Shown in pieces: positions 17,196 through 25,349 of a DNA stretch of 59,540 nucleotides. The notes beneath the pieces were generated by a model. The model was not told where the DNA came from and ran no database searches. It saw nothing but the letters and a program-made list of their open reading frames with translations. Source of the DNA: Persephonella sp. (GTDB lineage Bacteria; Aquificota; Aquificia; Aquificales; Hydrogenothermaceae); contig JALSNI010000011.1 in NCBI GenBank assembly GCA_026987075.1, forward strand, positions 1 to 59,540, read 5' to 3'. Position 1 is the stretch's first letter. Each line of letters opens with the position of its first letter. A program made the position numbers and the translations under genes.

Positions 17196-18319
17196 TTAGA
17201 AATTTCTATTTTGATAAAATTCTTGTTATCTGTTTTTTTATCCTGATAATATTAGGGATTGTATTTGTTTTTAGTGCCACCTCAACACCCTCACTGATTA
17301 ATCACAAAGACCCTTTCCTCTATTTAAAAAAGCAGACCCTTTGGGCTTTTTTCTCTGTGTTTGTTATATTTATCTCTTATCTTATTCCTATAGATTTCTG
17401 GAAAAAGGTAGCCTATCCTCTTATGGTAGTTTCCATTGTTTTTCTAATACTGGTGTTTTTATTTCCTGCTGAAATTAAAGGAACTCACGTAAAGAGGTGG
17501 ATAGATTTAGGTGTAGTAAGGTTTCAGCCTTCAGAGCTTACAAAACTGGCTGTAGTAATGTTTACTGCTAACTACATATCAAAAAAAGAGGTAATAAAGG
17601 ACTTCCTTAACAGCTGGTCTTTTGTTATAGGGATGTTTTTGTTTCCTGCTATTGCTATAATGCTTGTGCTGATAGAACCTCACAAAGGTGCAGCTATATT
17701 TATAACAATTCTCTTATTTGCAATTTTAGTATCTTCTAAAGTTCCTGTAAAAAAATTACTACTGTTGCCAGCTATTTTCTTTCCCTTGTTTCTATTTTTT
17801 ATCTTCAGTTCAGATTATGCCCTGAAAAGGGTAGAAGCACTTATAGACCCTGTTCACAACAGAACAGGCATAAGTTATCAGGTGTTTCAATCTATACTTG
17901 CATTTGTAAAAGGGGGATTAGTAGGAGAAGGAATTGGTGGAGGAACACAAAAATTAAAGTATCTACCTGAAATACATACAGACTTTATATTTGCTCTTAT
18001 TGGAGAAGAGACAGGATTTATAGGAGCATTATCTATTATAATAATATTCCTTATTATACTTTATAGAGGTATAAAAATAAGTCTTGAGCTTGAAGATACA
18101 TTCTCACAGATTCTTGGAGTTGGCATAACCTACATGATAGTAATGCAGGCTCTCTTTCATATTGCAGTAAATGTAAGTCTCTTTCCACCAACAGGCTTTA
18201 CCCTACCGTTTATTAGTTATGGTGGTTCTTCATTAATGGTTTTCTCTGTAGCTGCAGGTATACTTCTTAGACTTTCAAAAGAACCTAAATCAAGCATTTA
18301 CAGTAGGTGGAAAATATGA
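17192..18319 (+). CDS. ftsW: SEDS-family peptidoglycan glycosyltransferase FtsW
   Basis: Integral membrane glycosyltransferase that polymerises lipid II at the septum. It is 375 residues with about ten membrane segments. The SEDS motifs are visible: VRFQPSELTKLAVVMF and, in the large loop, GIGGGTQKLKYLPEIHTDFIF, followed by GEETGFIG and near the end a FISYGGSS motif. The related RodA cannot be excluded by sequence alone, but its place between murD and murG is the usual ftsW position. It overlaps murD by ATGA and murG by ATGA. Confidence 0.92.
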   Translation: MIRNFYFDKILVICFFILIILGIVFVFSATSTPSLINHKDPFLYLKKQTLWAFFSVFVIFISYLIPIDFWKKVAYPLMVVSIVFLILVFLFPAEIKGTHVKRWIDLGVVRFQPSELTKLAVVMFTANYISKKEVIKDFLNSWSFVIGMFLFPAIAIMLVLIEPHKGAAIFITILLFAILVSSKVPVKKLLLLPAIFFPLFLFFIFSSDYALKRVEALIDPVHNRTGISYQVFQSILAFVKGGLVGEGIGGGTQKLKYLPEIHTDFIFALIGEETGFIGALSIIIIFLIILYRGIKISLELEDTFSQILGVGITYMIVMQALFHIAVNVSLFPPTGFTLPFISYGGSSLMVFSVAAGILLRLSKEPKSSIYSRWKI

Positions 18320-19374
18320 AATTTTTTATTGCAGGTGGAGGGACTGGAGGGCATTTTTATCCAGCCTTGGCAGTAGCTGAAGAATTAAAAAAAAGAGGAG
18401 CTAAAATTTACTACTTTGGAACAGAAAAAGGTATTGAAAGTAAAAAAGATTTCCCATCGGAAAAGAAATTTCTGTATAACATCACAGGAGTTAGGGGAAA
18501 AAACAGTCTTCATGCTGTTTTATCTGGTTACAAACTATTGAGAACATCGTTATCTATTGCAAAAATTGTAAAAAAAGAAAAACCTGATGCTGTTTTGTGC
18601 TTCGGAGGTTATACATCAGTTCCCTTAGGTTTGGCAGCAGTGATGACAGGAGTGCCTTTATTTATTCACGAACAAAACTCTGTCCCTTCTTACGCAAATC
18701 TTTTTCTTTCTAAATTTGCTAAAAAAATATTTCTCACATTTGATTACTCAAAAAAGTTTTTTAGTGAAAAAAAAGCAGTTGTTACAGGTTTACCTGTCAG
18801 AAAACAGATAAAAGACGACATAAACGAAGAAAAAACGATAGCTCGTAAAAAGCTTGGCTTAAAAGACAAAAAGACAGTATTAATTTTTGGTGGTAGTCAG
18901 GGTTCAAAAAGATTGTCACAGATAGGTTTTGAGCTTGCTAAAAATCTCAGAGATATCCAGTTTATAGTAATTGGAGGAAAGCATTACCAAAAACCTTCCC
19001 ACATACCAGAAAACAGTTATTACTTTGAGTATATAGACAGGATAGGACTTGCTTATGCATCTTCAGATATTGTAATATCAAGGTCAGGAGCATCCTCCAC
19101 ATACGAGATAATGCTTTCAGGGAAGTTTGCTATATTTGTTCCGTATCCCTACGCAGCTTCAGACCATCAGTTTTTTAATGTATTCTGGTTAGAAGAAAAA
19201 GGTTTATGTAAAGTTATCAGAGAAAGTGATTTATCTGTGGAAAATATAATACCTGTCTTAAAAAGTGAAGAACTTCCTTTAAAAAAAATTGAAAAAGGTC
19301 TTAAGAATCTCAGTGTTTATGACAGTGAGAAAATTATTGTAGACAGGATGTTAGATGAGCTGGATAAACTTTGA
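18316..19374 (+). CDS. murG: undecaprenyldiphospho-muramoylpentapeptide N-acetylglucosaminyltransferase
   Basis: Peripheral membrane enzyme that converts lipid I to lipid II. The protein is 352 residues with the GT-B signature AGGGTGGHFYPALA at the N-terminus, HEQNSVPSYAN in the acceptor domain, and the UDP-GlcNAc region RSGASSTYEI with PYPYAASDHQFFN. The frame also opens at GTG 18307, but this sits in the AGGTGG ribosome site. ATG 18316 gives 5-base spacing and the typical MKFFIAGGGTGGH start, overlapping the ftsW stop by 4 bases. Confidence 0.95.
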   Translation: MKFFIAGGGTGGHFYPALAVAEELKKRGAKIYYFGTEKGIESKKDFPSEKKFLYNITGVRGKNSLHAVLSGYKLLRTSLSIAKIVKKEKPDAVLCFGGYTSVPLGLAAVMTGVPLFIHEQNSVPSYANLFLSKFAKKIFLTFDYSKKFFSEKKAVVTGLPVRKQIKDDINEEKTIARKKLGLKDKKTVLIFGGSQGSKRLSQIGFELAKNLRDIQFIVIGGKHYQKPSHIPENSYYFEYIDRIGLAYASSDIVISRSGASSTYEIMLSGKFAIFVPYPYAASDHQFFNVFWLEEKGLCKVIRESDLSVENIIPVLKSEELPLKKIEKGLKNLSVYDSEKIIVDRMLDELDKL

Positions 19375-20227
19375 AGAGTTTGTTGACCTTTCAAAACTGT
19401 GCACCATAAAGATTGGAGGTAAAGCAAGAAAACTTTTTATACCTAAGACAGCTGAAGAAGTAAAAAATCTTCTCATAGAGTCTCTCTCTTCAGGAAAAAA
19501 ATTTTTCCCTATCGGTATAGGGAGCAATGTAGTATTTTCAGATGGAACATTGGAACATATATTTCTTCTAACCAGAGAGCTAAAAAAAGTAAAACTGTGG
19601 CAGGAAAATAATTTCTTTTTTATTGAAGCTGAAGCAGGAGTTAGCTTTAGAACGATACGAGATATAGCTGTTAAATACAATTTAGAAGGTTTTGAAAGTC
19701 TGTCAGGTATACCTGCAACTGTAGGAGGTGCAGTGGTAATGAATGCAGGTGCCTACGGAACAGAAATAGCAGACATTTTAGAAAAAGTTTACTGGATATC
19801 TCAGAAAGGAGAGTTAAAAGTTTTTAACAGAAAAGAGATACCATTTTCTTACAGAAAATCCCCTTTTCAAGAAGAAGGTTTTGTTTACAAAGTGGTAATA
19901 AAACTGAAACCTTCTGAAAGGGATATAAAGAAAATAATAAAAGAACACCTTGAGGAACGGAATAAAAAACAGCCTTTAAACTATCCAACTTCTGGTTCAA
20001 CATTTAAAAACCCAAAAGAAAAGCCTGCAGGATATCTGTTAGAAAACGCAGGTATGAAAGGATACAGGATTGGAGATGTAGCATTTTCTGAAAAACATGC
20101 TAACTTTCTCATTAATTTAGGAAAAGGAAGATTTAAAGATTTAAAGAAATTAATAGAAACAGCCGAAAAAAGAGTAGGGGATTTATATCAAATTAAACTT
20201 GAAAGGGAAATAAAGATTGTTGAGTAA
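19355..20227 (+). CDS. murB: UDP-N-acetylenolpyruvoylglucosamine reductase
   Basis: FAD enzyme that reduces the enolpyruvyl group to make UDP-MurNAc. FAD-binding motifs PIGIGSNVVFSDG and SGIPATVGGAVVMNAGAYG are present, as are PTSGSTFKNP with the catalytic serine and GDVAFSEKHANFLIN near the C-terminus. At 290 residues this is the shorter type II form. The start lies 20 bases inside murG, and the end overlaps ddl by 11 bases, so translation is coupled through the cluster. Confidence 0.94.
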   Translation: MSWINFEEFVDLSKLCTIKIGGKARKLFIPKTAEEVKNLLIESLSSGKKFFPIGIGSNVVFSDGTLEHIFLLTRELKKVKLWQENNFFFIEAEAGVSFRTIRDIAVKYNLEGFESLSGIPATVGGAVVMNAGAYGTEIADILEKVYWISQKGELKVFNRKEIPFSYRKSPFQEEGFVYKVVIKLKPSERDIKKIIKEHLEERNKKQPLNYPTSGSTFKNPKEKPAGYLLENAGMKGYRIGDVAFSEKHANFLINLGKGRFKDLKKLIETAEKRVGDLYQIKLEREIKIVE

Positions 20228-21125
20228 CTTAAAAGTAGCTCTTGTTTATGGAGGAAAGTCTTCGGAAAGGGAAATATCTATAAAAAGTGGAGAAGCTGTA
20301 GAGAAGGCTCTACGAAGACTAAATCTCCCGTTTAGAGTATTTGACCCTATTAATGTAGAAGAATTTATAAATGAAATACTAAAATATCAACCAGATGTCG
20401 TTTTCAATGTGTTGCACGGAAAAAATGGAGAAGACGGCAGTATTCAGGGACTGTTTGAGGTTTTAGGCCTTAAATATACAGGCTCTCCTGTAAAAGCAAG
20501 CTCAATAGCAATGGATAAATCTATGGCAAAAAGTATTGCAAAATGTATTGGCGTTAACACCCCTTACTGGATAACAGTTAAAAGTGTTAAAGAAGTAGAA
20601 GATTGGAAAAACTACCCTGCTGTAGTAAAGCCAAATTCTGAAGGTTCTTCTATAGGTGTAAGTATAGTTAAGGACAGTAATCAGTTGTATGATGCAGTGG
20701 CAGAATCTCTAAAAATAGATGAAGAAGTCGTAATAGAAGAGTTTATACAGGGCAGAGAAATTACTGTGAGCATACTAAATGGAGAAGTTTTAGAACCTAT
20801 AGAAATTGTAGTAGAAGAGGGCTTTTATGACTTTCACAACAAATATCTGTCAGACAAAACAACATATATTACCTCTCCACCATTGGAAGAAGGTGTAAGA
20901 AAAAAGATAGAAGAGGATGCATTAACTGTTTACAAAACAATAGGGTGTAGGGGAGCTGCAAGGGTGGATTTTATACTTAGAAACAACAAACCTTACTTTT
21001 TAGAAATCAACACAATTCCCGGGATGACAGACCACAGTCTTTTACCAAAGGCTGCTGAAGCCTGTGGAATTAGCTTTGATGAACTTGTTATTAAAATAAT
21101 AGAAGGGGCAATAAATGAAAAGTAA
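20217..21125 (+). CDS. ddl: D-alanine:D-alanine ligase
   Basis: ATP-grasp enzyme that makes the D-Ala-D-Ala dipeptide for peptidoglycan. Motifs: LVYGGKSSEREIS near the N-terminus, VVKPNSEGSSIGVSIV, EEFIQGREITVS, ARVDF and the metal-binding EINTIPGMTDHSLLPKAA. At 302 residues it is normal length. The start is a TTG pair at 20217/20220 behind AAAGGGA; the first was taken, though the second is equally possible. It overlaps both murB (11 bases) and ftsQ (11 bases). Confidence 0.95.
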   Translation: MLSNLKVALVYGGKSSEREISIKSGEAVEKALRRLNLPFRVFDPINVEEFINEILKYQPDVVFNVLHGKNGEDGSIQGLFEVLGLKYTGSPVKASSIAMDKSMAKSIAKCIGVNTPYWITVKSVKEVEDWKNYPAVVKPNSEGSSIGVSIVKDSNQLYDAVAESLKIDEEVVIEEFIQGREITVSILNGEVLEPIEIVVEEGFYDFHNKYLSDKTTYITSPPLEEGVRKKIEEDALTVYKTIGCRGAARVDFILRNNKPYFLEINTIPGMTDHSLLPKAAEACGISFDELVIKIIEGAINEK

Positions 21126-21792
21126 GAAGACAAAAATAGTAATAGGGGGAATGTGGATAATTATCTGTGCTTCTTTTGGATTCTTCTCACCTACCATTCC
21201 TTTTGTAAAAGAATTTTTTGAGATAAAAAAAGTTTACGTCAAAGGAACAGACAAATTTAAAAAAGAAGATATAAAAAAAATATTTGAAAAAGAAAACTGG
21301 TTTTTTATTGATAAAGAAAAAATAAAAAATAAACTTAAAAAATTTAATTTTGTTAAAGATGTAGAGGTAAATAGATTATTTGTAGGTAACATAGACCTTG
21401 TTATCTTGGAGAGAATACCTTTTGCTGTTATACATTACAAAAATAAAAGGTATCTGATAGACGAAGAAGGAGTAAGGCTTTCAGAAAAATATTATAAAAT
21501 AACAGGGGAACTTCCCCATCTATACTATAATGATAAATATATTAGTAAGGACAAACTGGCAAAAATTAAGCTCCTTAAAGAAGAGTTTAAAGGAAAAATG
21601 AGATTTAAAAAGTTTTATGTATACAAAAGTCAGATTGCTTGCAGAACAGAAGATGACAAAGATATTATATTCAGTATAGAAGACATAGAAAAAAGTATAA
21701 GTAGAGCAAAAGCTTTCATGAAGAGAGTCAGTATAAACCAGTTTAAATATTTAAACTTTAGTTTTGAACATATGGTAATAGCAAGGAGATGA
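21115..21792 (+). CDS. ftsQ: cell division protein FtsQ/DivIB
   Basis: Bitopic division protein of 225 residues: a short Lys-rich cytoplasmic N-terminus, one membrane segment (about 7-28), then a POTRA domain that begins IKKVYVKGTDKFKKEDIKKIF and a beta domain. It links cytoplasmic FtsZ/FtsA to periplasmic wall synthesis. Sequence similarity in this family is low. The call rests on the POTRA pattern, topology, length and its place between ddl and ftsA. It is strongly basic (many Lys). Confidence 0.88.
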   Translation: MKSKKTKIVIGGMWIIICASFGFFSPTIPFVKEFFEIKKVYVKGTDKFKKEDIKKIFEKENWFFIDKEKIKNKLKKFNFVKDVEVNRLFVGNIDLVILERIPFAVIHYKNKRYLIDEEGVRLSEKYYKITGELPHLYYNDKYISKDKLAKIKLLKEEFKGKMRFKKFYVYKSQIACRTEDDKDIIFSIEDIEKSISRAKAFMKRVSINQFKYLNFSFEHMVIARR

Positions 21793-21794
21793 AA

Positions 21795-23039
21795 ATGGGA
21801 AAGGAAAACGTATTGATAGTATTAGATATTGGAACCTCTAAAATCACTACATTAGTGGGAGACATTGATGATACAGGAGAGATTCACATAGTTGGATTTG
21901 GAGAAGCTTACTCTTCTGGTATAGAAAAAGGTATAGTAGTAAAACCTCATGACGTTATAAAAGCTATAAGAAGATCTGTGGATACTGCAGAAAATGTAGC
22001 AGGAACAAAAATAAGTGGAGTTATTGCAAACATTAGTGGATATCATATTGAATGTAGAAACGATATAGAAAAAGTAGAATTTAACACATCTCAAAAAATA
22101 GTAACCCAGGCAGACATAAACCAGTTAATACAGAAAGTTGCTTCAAAAATACAGCCAGAAAAAGAAAACCTGGAAATAATTCATATTCTTCCTAAAAAAT
22201 ACATATTAGATGATGAAGATGAAGTAATAGACCCTGTAGGACTTGTTGCTTCTAAATTAGAAGGGAGATTTCACATCGTGTTAGACAAACTTAACGCTTA
22301 TACGAACCTTAAAAAAGTTATAGAGTCTGCAGGCCTGAGAGTTGTTGATTTTGTTGCAAATCCTGTTGCTTCTTCTTATGCCACTTTATATCCAGAGGAA
22401 AAAGAGATGGGAATTGCCGTCATAGATATTGGTGCAGGGACTACAGATGTGGCAGTTTACAAAGACGGCAGCATAGAATACATAAAATCATTTCCAGTAG
22501 GTGGAAATCAGGTAACTATGGATATTGCCCATAGGTTCAAGGTTTCAAAAGATGAAGCAGAAAATTTAAAAATAGATTACGGAGCTGCTATAACAGAAGC
22601 AGCCCAAAATGAAATTATAGAAGTCTATCCCCGGGGAAGTGAAGAACCTGTCCATATTGACCAGATAGACCTCGTAGATACAATTGAGGCAAGGTTATCA
22701 GAGATATTTGAGATAGTAAAAAAAGACCTTGAAGAAAAAGGTATTTTTGAAAGAATAAACGGAGGTATAGTTCTTACAGGAGGAGTCGCAAACACCTTTT
22801 ACATAAAGGAGCTTGCAGAGAGCGTGTTTGGTTTAGATGTAAGAATTGGTAAACCTAAAGACTATACTGGGTTTAGTGATAAGGTTGCATTTCCTCAATA
22901 TTCCACCTCTATAGGAATGCTTCTTTTTGCAAAGAGCAAGTTACCTGCATCGTCAGGAATAGTAACCCCTAATTCTTCAAATTTTGATATATTAAGAATA
23001 GGTAAAAGTATTATTGAGAAAATAAAGACGATTTTTTAA
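21795..23039 (+). CDS. ftsA: cell division protein FtsA
   Basis: Actin-like ATPase that tethers FtsZ to the membrane. Phosphate-1 motif VLDIGTSKI is at the N-terminus, IDIGAGTTDVAVY and VLTGGVANT mark the other ATP-site motifs, and the SHS2 1C domain lies between. The last residues (ILRIGKSIIEKIKTIF) look like the amphipathic membrane-targeting helix. The frame has an ATG at 21789 overlapping the ftsQ stop, but AAGGAG at 21783-21788 abuts it. ATG 21795 has proper spacing and is preferred (414 residues). Confidence 0.95.
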   Translation: MGKENVLIVLDIGTSKITTLVGDIDDTGEIHIVGFGEAYSSGIEKGIVVKPHDVIKAIRRSVDTAENVAGTKISGVIANISGYHIECRNDIEKVEFNTSQKIVTQADINQLIQKVASKIQPEKENLEIIHILPKKYILDDEDEVIDPVGLVASKLEGRFHIVLDKLNAYTNLKKVIESAGLRVVDFVANPVASSYATLYPEEKEMGIAVIDIGAGTTDVAVYKDGSIEYIKSFPVGGNQVTMDIAHRFKVSKDEAENLKIDYGAAITEAAQNEIIEVYPRGSEEPVHIDQIDLVDTIEARLSEIFEIVKKDLEEKGIFERINGGIVLTGGVANTFYIKELAESVFGLDVRIGKPKDYTGFSDKVAFPQYSTSIGMLLFAKSKLPASSGIVTPNSSNFDILRIGKSIIEKIKTIF

Positions 23040-23054
23040 TCTGGGAGGCTGATT

Positions 23055-24194
23055 ATGGAGAACTTTGATTTTGAGTCTAAAAATCCCTCAAAAATAAAAG
23101 TGTTCGGCGTAGGTGGTGGTGGAAGTAATGCTGTTGCAAGAATGTATCAGGAAGGATTAAAAGATGTTGAGCTGTTTATCGTAAACACAGACATGCAACA
23201 CTTAAATTCGTTACCAGTCCCAAATAAGATACACATTGGAGAAACAGTTACCAGGGGATTAGGTGCCGGTTCAAAACCTGACATTGGAGAAGAAGCTGCA
23301 AAGGAAAACATAGAAACAATAAAGCAGGCAATGGAAGGTGCAGATATGGTATTTATTGCAGCAGGACTGGGAGGTGGAACAGGAACAGGGGCATCTCCTG
23401 TTATTGCACAGGCTGCAAAAGAGATGGGAATTCTTACTGTTGCTGTTGTTACGAAACCTTTTGATTTTGAAGGTCCAAGAAGAGCACAACTTGCAGAAGA
23501 AGGTTTAAAAAAATTAAGAGATGTTGTTGATACTTACATAGTAATACACAACCAGAAATTAGCAACTATAGCAGGAAAGAGATTCACTTTCAGTGAAGCT
23601 TTTAAGTTAGTGGATAGTATTCTGTATAAAGCTGTTAGAGGAATAACAGACCTTATACTTGCTCCAGGTCTTGTTAATGTTGACTTTGCTGATGTTAAAA
23701 CAATTATGGAAGGTGGAGGAAAAGCACTTATTGGTGTTGGTTCTGGTAGGGGAGAAAACAAAATAGAAGAAGCTGTAATTTCAGCAACAACATCCCCCTT
23801 ATTGGAAGGAACTTCTATACAGGGAGCAAGGAGACTACTGATAAATGTTGAAGTAAGTATGGACTTGTCTTACGCTGATGTAGAAGAGGCAGTGGCTCAA
23901 ATTAGAGAGCAAGCCCACGAAGATTCCCACATTATATTTGGAGCATCTCTCAGTCAGGAAATAGAGGATGAAATTAGAATAACTGTTGTAGCTACAGACT
24001 TTGAAAGTGAAAAACCTTCAGAAGTTAAAACAAAAAAACTAATTGAGAGGAAGATTCATAGAAAGCCTTTGTCTAATGAAAAGGAAGAAGTAAAAGAAGA
24101 ACCTCAAGTTCCTGGTTCACTCATAAATGAAATAGAATATGAAGACCTTGACATTCCTGCATACATAAGAAAAAGGAAAGGTGAGATTAATTGA
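23055..24194 (+). CDS. ftsZ: cell division protein FtsZ
   Basis: Tubulin-like GTPase that forms the Z-ring. The tubulin signature GGGTGTGASPV is clear, with GVGGGGSNAVARM near the N-terminus and NTDMQHL. After the core comes a Lys/Glu-rich linker and a conserved C-terminal peptide (DLDIPAYIRKRKG) that binds FtsA and other partners. Length is 379 residues. ATG 23055 follows GGGAGG. The stop overlaps the TTG start of pgsA. Confidence 0.97.
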   Translation: MENFDFESKNPSKIKVFGVGGGGSNAVARMYQEGLKDVELFIVNTDMQHLNSLPVPNKIHIGETVTRGLGAGSKPDIGEEAAKENIETIKQAMEGADMVFIAAGLGGGTGTGASPVIAQAAKEMGILTVAVVTKPFDFEGPRRAQLAEEGLKKLRDVVDTYIVIHNQKLATIAGKRFTFSEAFKLVDSILYKAVRGITDLILAPGLVNVDFADVKTIMEGGGKALIGVGSGRGENKIEEAVISATTSPLLEGTSIQGARRLLINVEVSMDLSYADVEEAVAQIREQAHEDSHIIFGASLSQEIEDEIRITVVATDFESEKPSEVKTKKLIERKIHRKPLSNEKEEVKEEPQVPGSLINEIEYEDLDIPAYIRKRKGEIN

Positions 24195-24757
24195 ATGCAG
24201 GATTTGAGGATACAAAGTATGAGAGGCTGTTGAAAGTTATTAACTCTATCAGCTTAGCTAACACTTTAACTTTATCCCGTTTGTTTATTACACCGGTTCT
24301 GATTTTTTGTATTTTAGAAAACATGCATCTCTTTTCTGGAATACTTGTTATTGTAGCTGTTCTTACAGACTGGTTAGATGGCATTATTGCCAGAAAAAAG
24401 AATGATGTTACTAAACATGGAGAACTCCTTGACCCTGCTGTTGATAAGATATTTACTATCTCTATTTTAACTGCATTTGTAGAGAAGAGTATTGTATCTT
24501 CTTTTGTAATATTCCTTATAGTTACGAGGGAAATGATTGTTACGTGGCTCAGAAGTGTGTTAGTAAATAAAGGGGTGGTAGTCCCAGCATCTATTTACGG
24601 TAAAATCAAAACTACCCTCCAGCTTTTGTCTATTTTCCTTCTCTCAATAAATGTTGTAAGTATTGGGATATTAGTTTTATGGTTTTCTATAGTTATTGCA
24701 TATTATTCAGCATTTGATTACTTTAAAATATTTATCAAGAAAAGAGCCTGGGAATAA
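24191..24757 (+). CDS. pgsA: CDP-diacylglycerol-glycerol-3-phosphate 3-phosphatidyltransferase
   Basis: Membrane enzyme of phosphatidylglycerol synthesis. The CDP-alcohol phosphotransferase motif is complete: D60-x2-D63-G-x2-A-R-x8-G-x3-D81-x3-D85. There are about four to six membrane segments in 188 residues. The start is TTG 24191, overlapping the ftsZ TGA by 4 bases. There is no in-frame ATG that keeps the conserved N-terminus. Other CDP-alcohol transferases (for example for cardiolipin or serine) share the motif, but length and the LANTLTLSR start fit PgsA best. Confidence 0.88.
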   Translation: MNAGFEDTKYERLLKVINSISLANTLTLSRLFITPVLIFCILENMHLFSGILVIVAVLTDWLDGIIARKKNDVTKHGELLDPAVDKIFTISILTAFVEKSIVSSFVIFLIVTREMIVTWLRSVLVNKGVVVPASIYGKIKTTLQLLSIFLLSINVVSIGILVLWFSIVIAYYSAFDYFKIFIKKRAWE

Positions 24758-24758
24758 A

Positions 24759-25349
24759 ATGAGCGTTTTATACCTTATTTTTACTTATGTAATAGCTTCT
24801 ATTCCCTTTGGATACATTATTGGAAAAATTTTAGGTAAAGATGTAACAAAAGTGGGCAGTGGTAATATTGGAGCTACTAATGTTGCCAGAACAATAGGAA
24901 AAAAAGCAGGGGCTCTTGTTCTTATACTGGATATGTTTAAGGGCTTTATTCCTGTTTATCTATCAAAAATATACTTTTATCCTGTCTATGGGGACAAGTA
25001 TGTAGCAGCTGTTGCTATTACTGCAGTTTTTGGCCACTGTTTTTCTATATTTATGAAGTTTAAAGGTGGGAAGGGAGTTGCAACTGGAATAGGTGTGCTC
25101 CTGGCTCTCTCCCCTAAAGTTGCTTTTATTGTAATTATTCTCTGGATGGGGATTTTTCTTACCACAGGATTTGTTTCTCTTGCGTCTATAATATCTGCTT
25201 TTGTGTCATGGATAGCTATGAATTACATAGATGGAAATTATTATTATACCCTTGCCACTTTGCTTGCATCTGCTCTGATAATTTTTAGACATTCTTCTAA
25301 CATAGATAGACTTATAAAGGGAACAGAGAATAGATTTATCTATAAGTAG
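24759..25349 (+). CDS. plsY: acyl-phosphate:glycerol-3-phosphate acyltransferase
   Basis: Integral membrane enzyme that starts phospholipid synthesis by acylating glycerol 3-phosphate from acyl-phosphate. Signature loops are VGSGNIGATNVART and FKGGKGVATGIGVL, and GHCFSIFMKFKGG lies between the middle helices. It is 196 residues with five membrane spans. The frame extends upstream to 24696 inside pgsA, but ATG 24759, 1 base after the pgsA stop, gives the normal N-terminus MSVLYLIFTYVIASIPFGY. Its stop abuts the stop of the convergent rel gene with no gap. Confidence 0.94.
   Translation: MSVLYLIFTYVIASIPFGYIIGKILGKDVTKVGSGNIGATNVARTIGKKAGALVLILDMFKGFIPVYLSKIYFYPVYGDKYVAAVAITAVFGHCFSIFMKFKGGKGVATGIGVLLALSPKVAFIVIILWMGIFLTTGFVSLASIISAFVSWIAMNYIDGNYYYTLATLLASALIIFRHSSNIDRLIKGTENRFIYK

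Noticed and set aside
24696-24758. Upstream extension of plsY into pgsA
   Set aside because: The extra 21 residues have no family similarity, and the ATG at 24759 right after the pgsA stop gives the conserved N-terminus.
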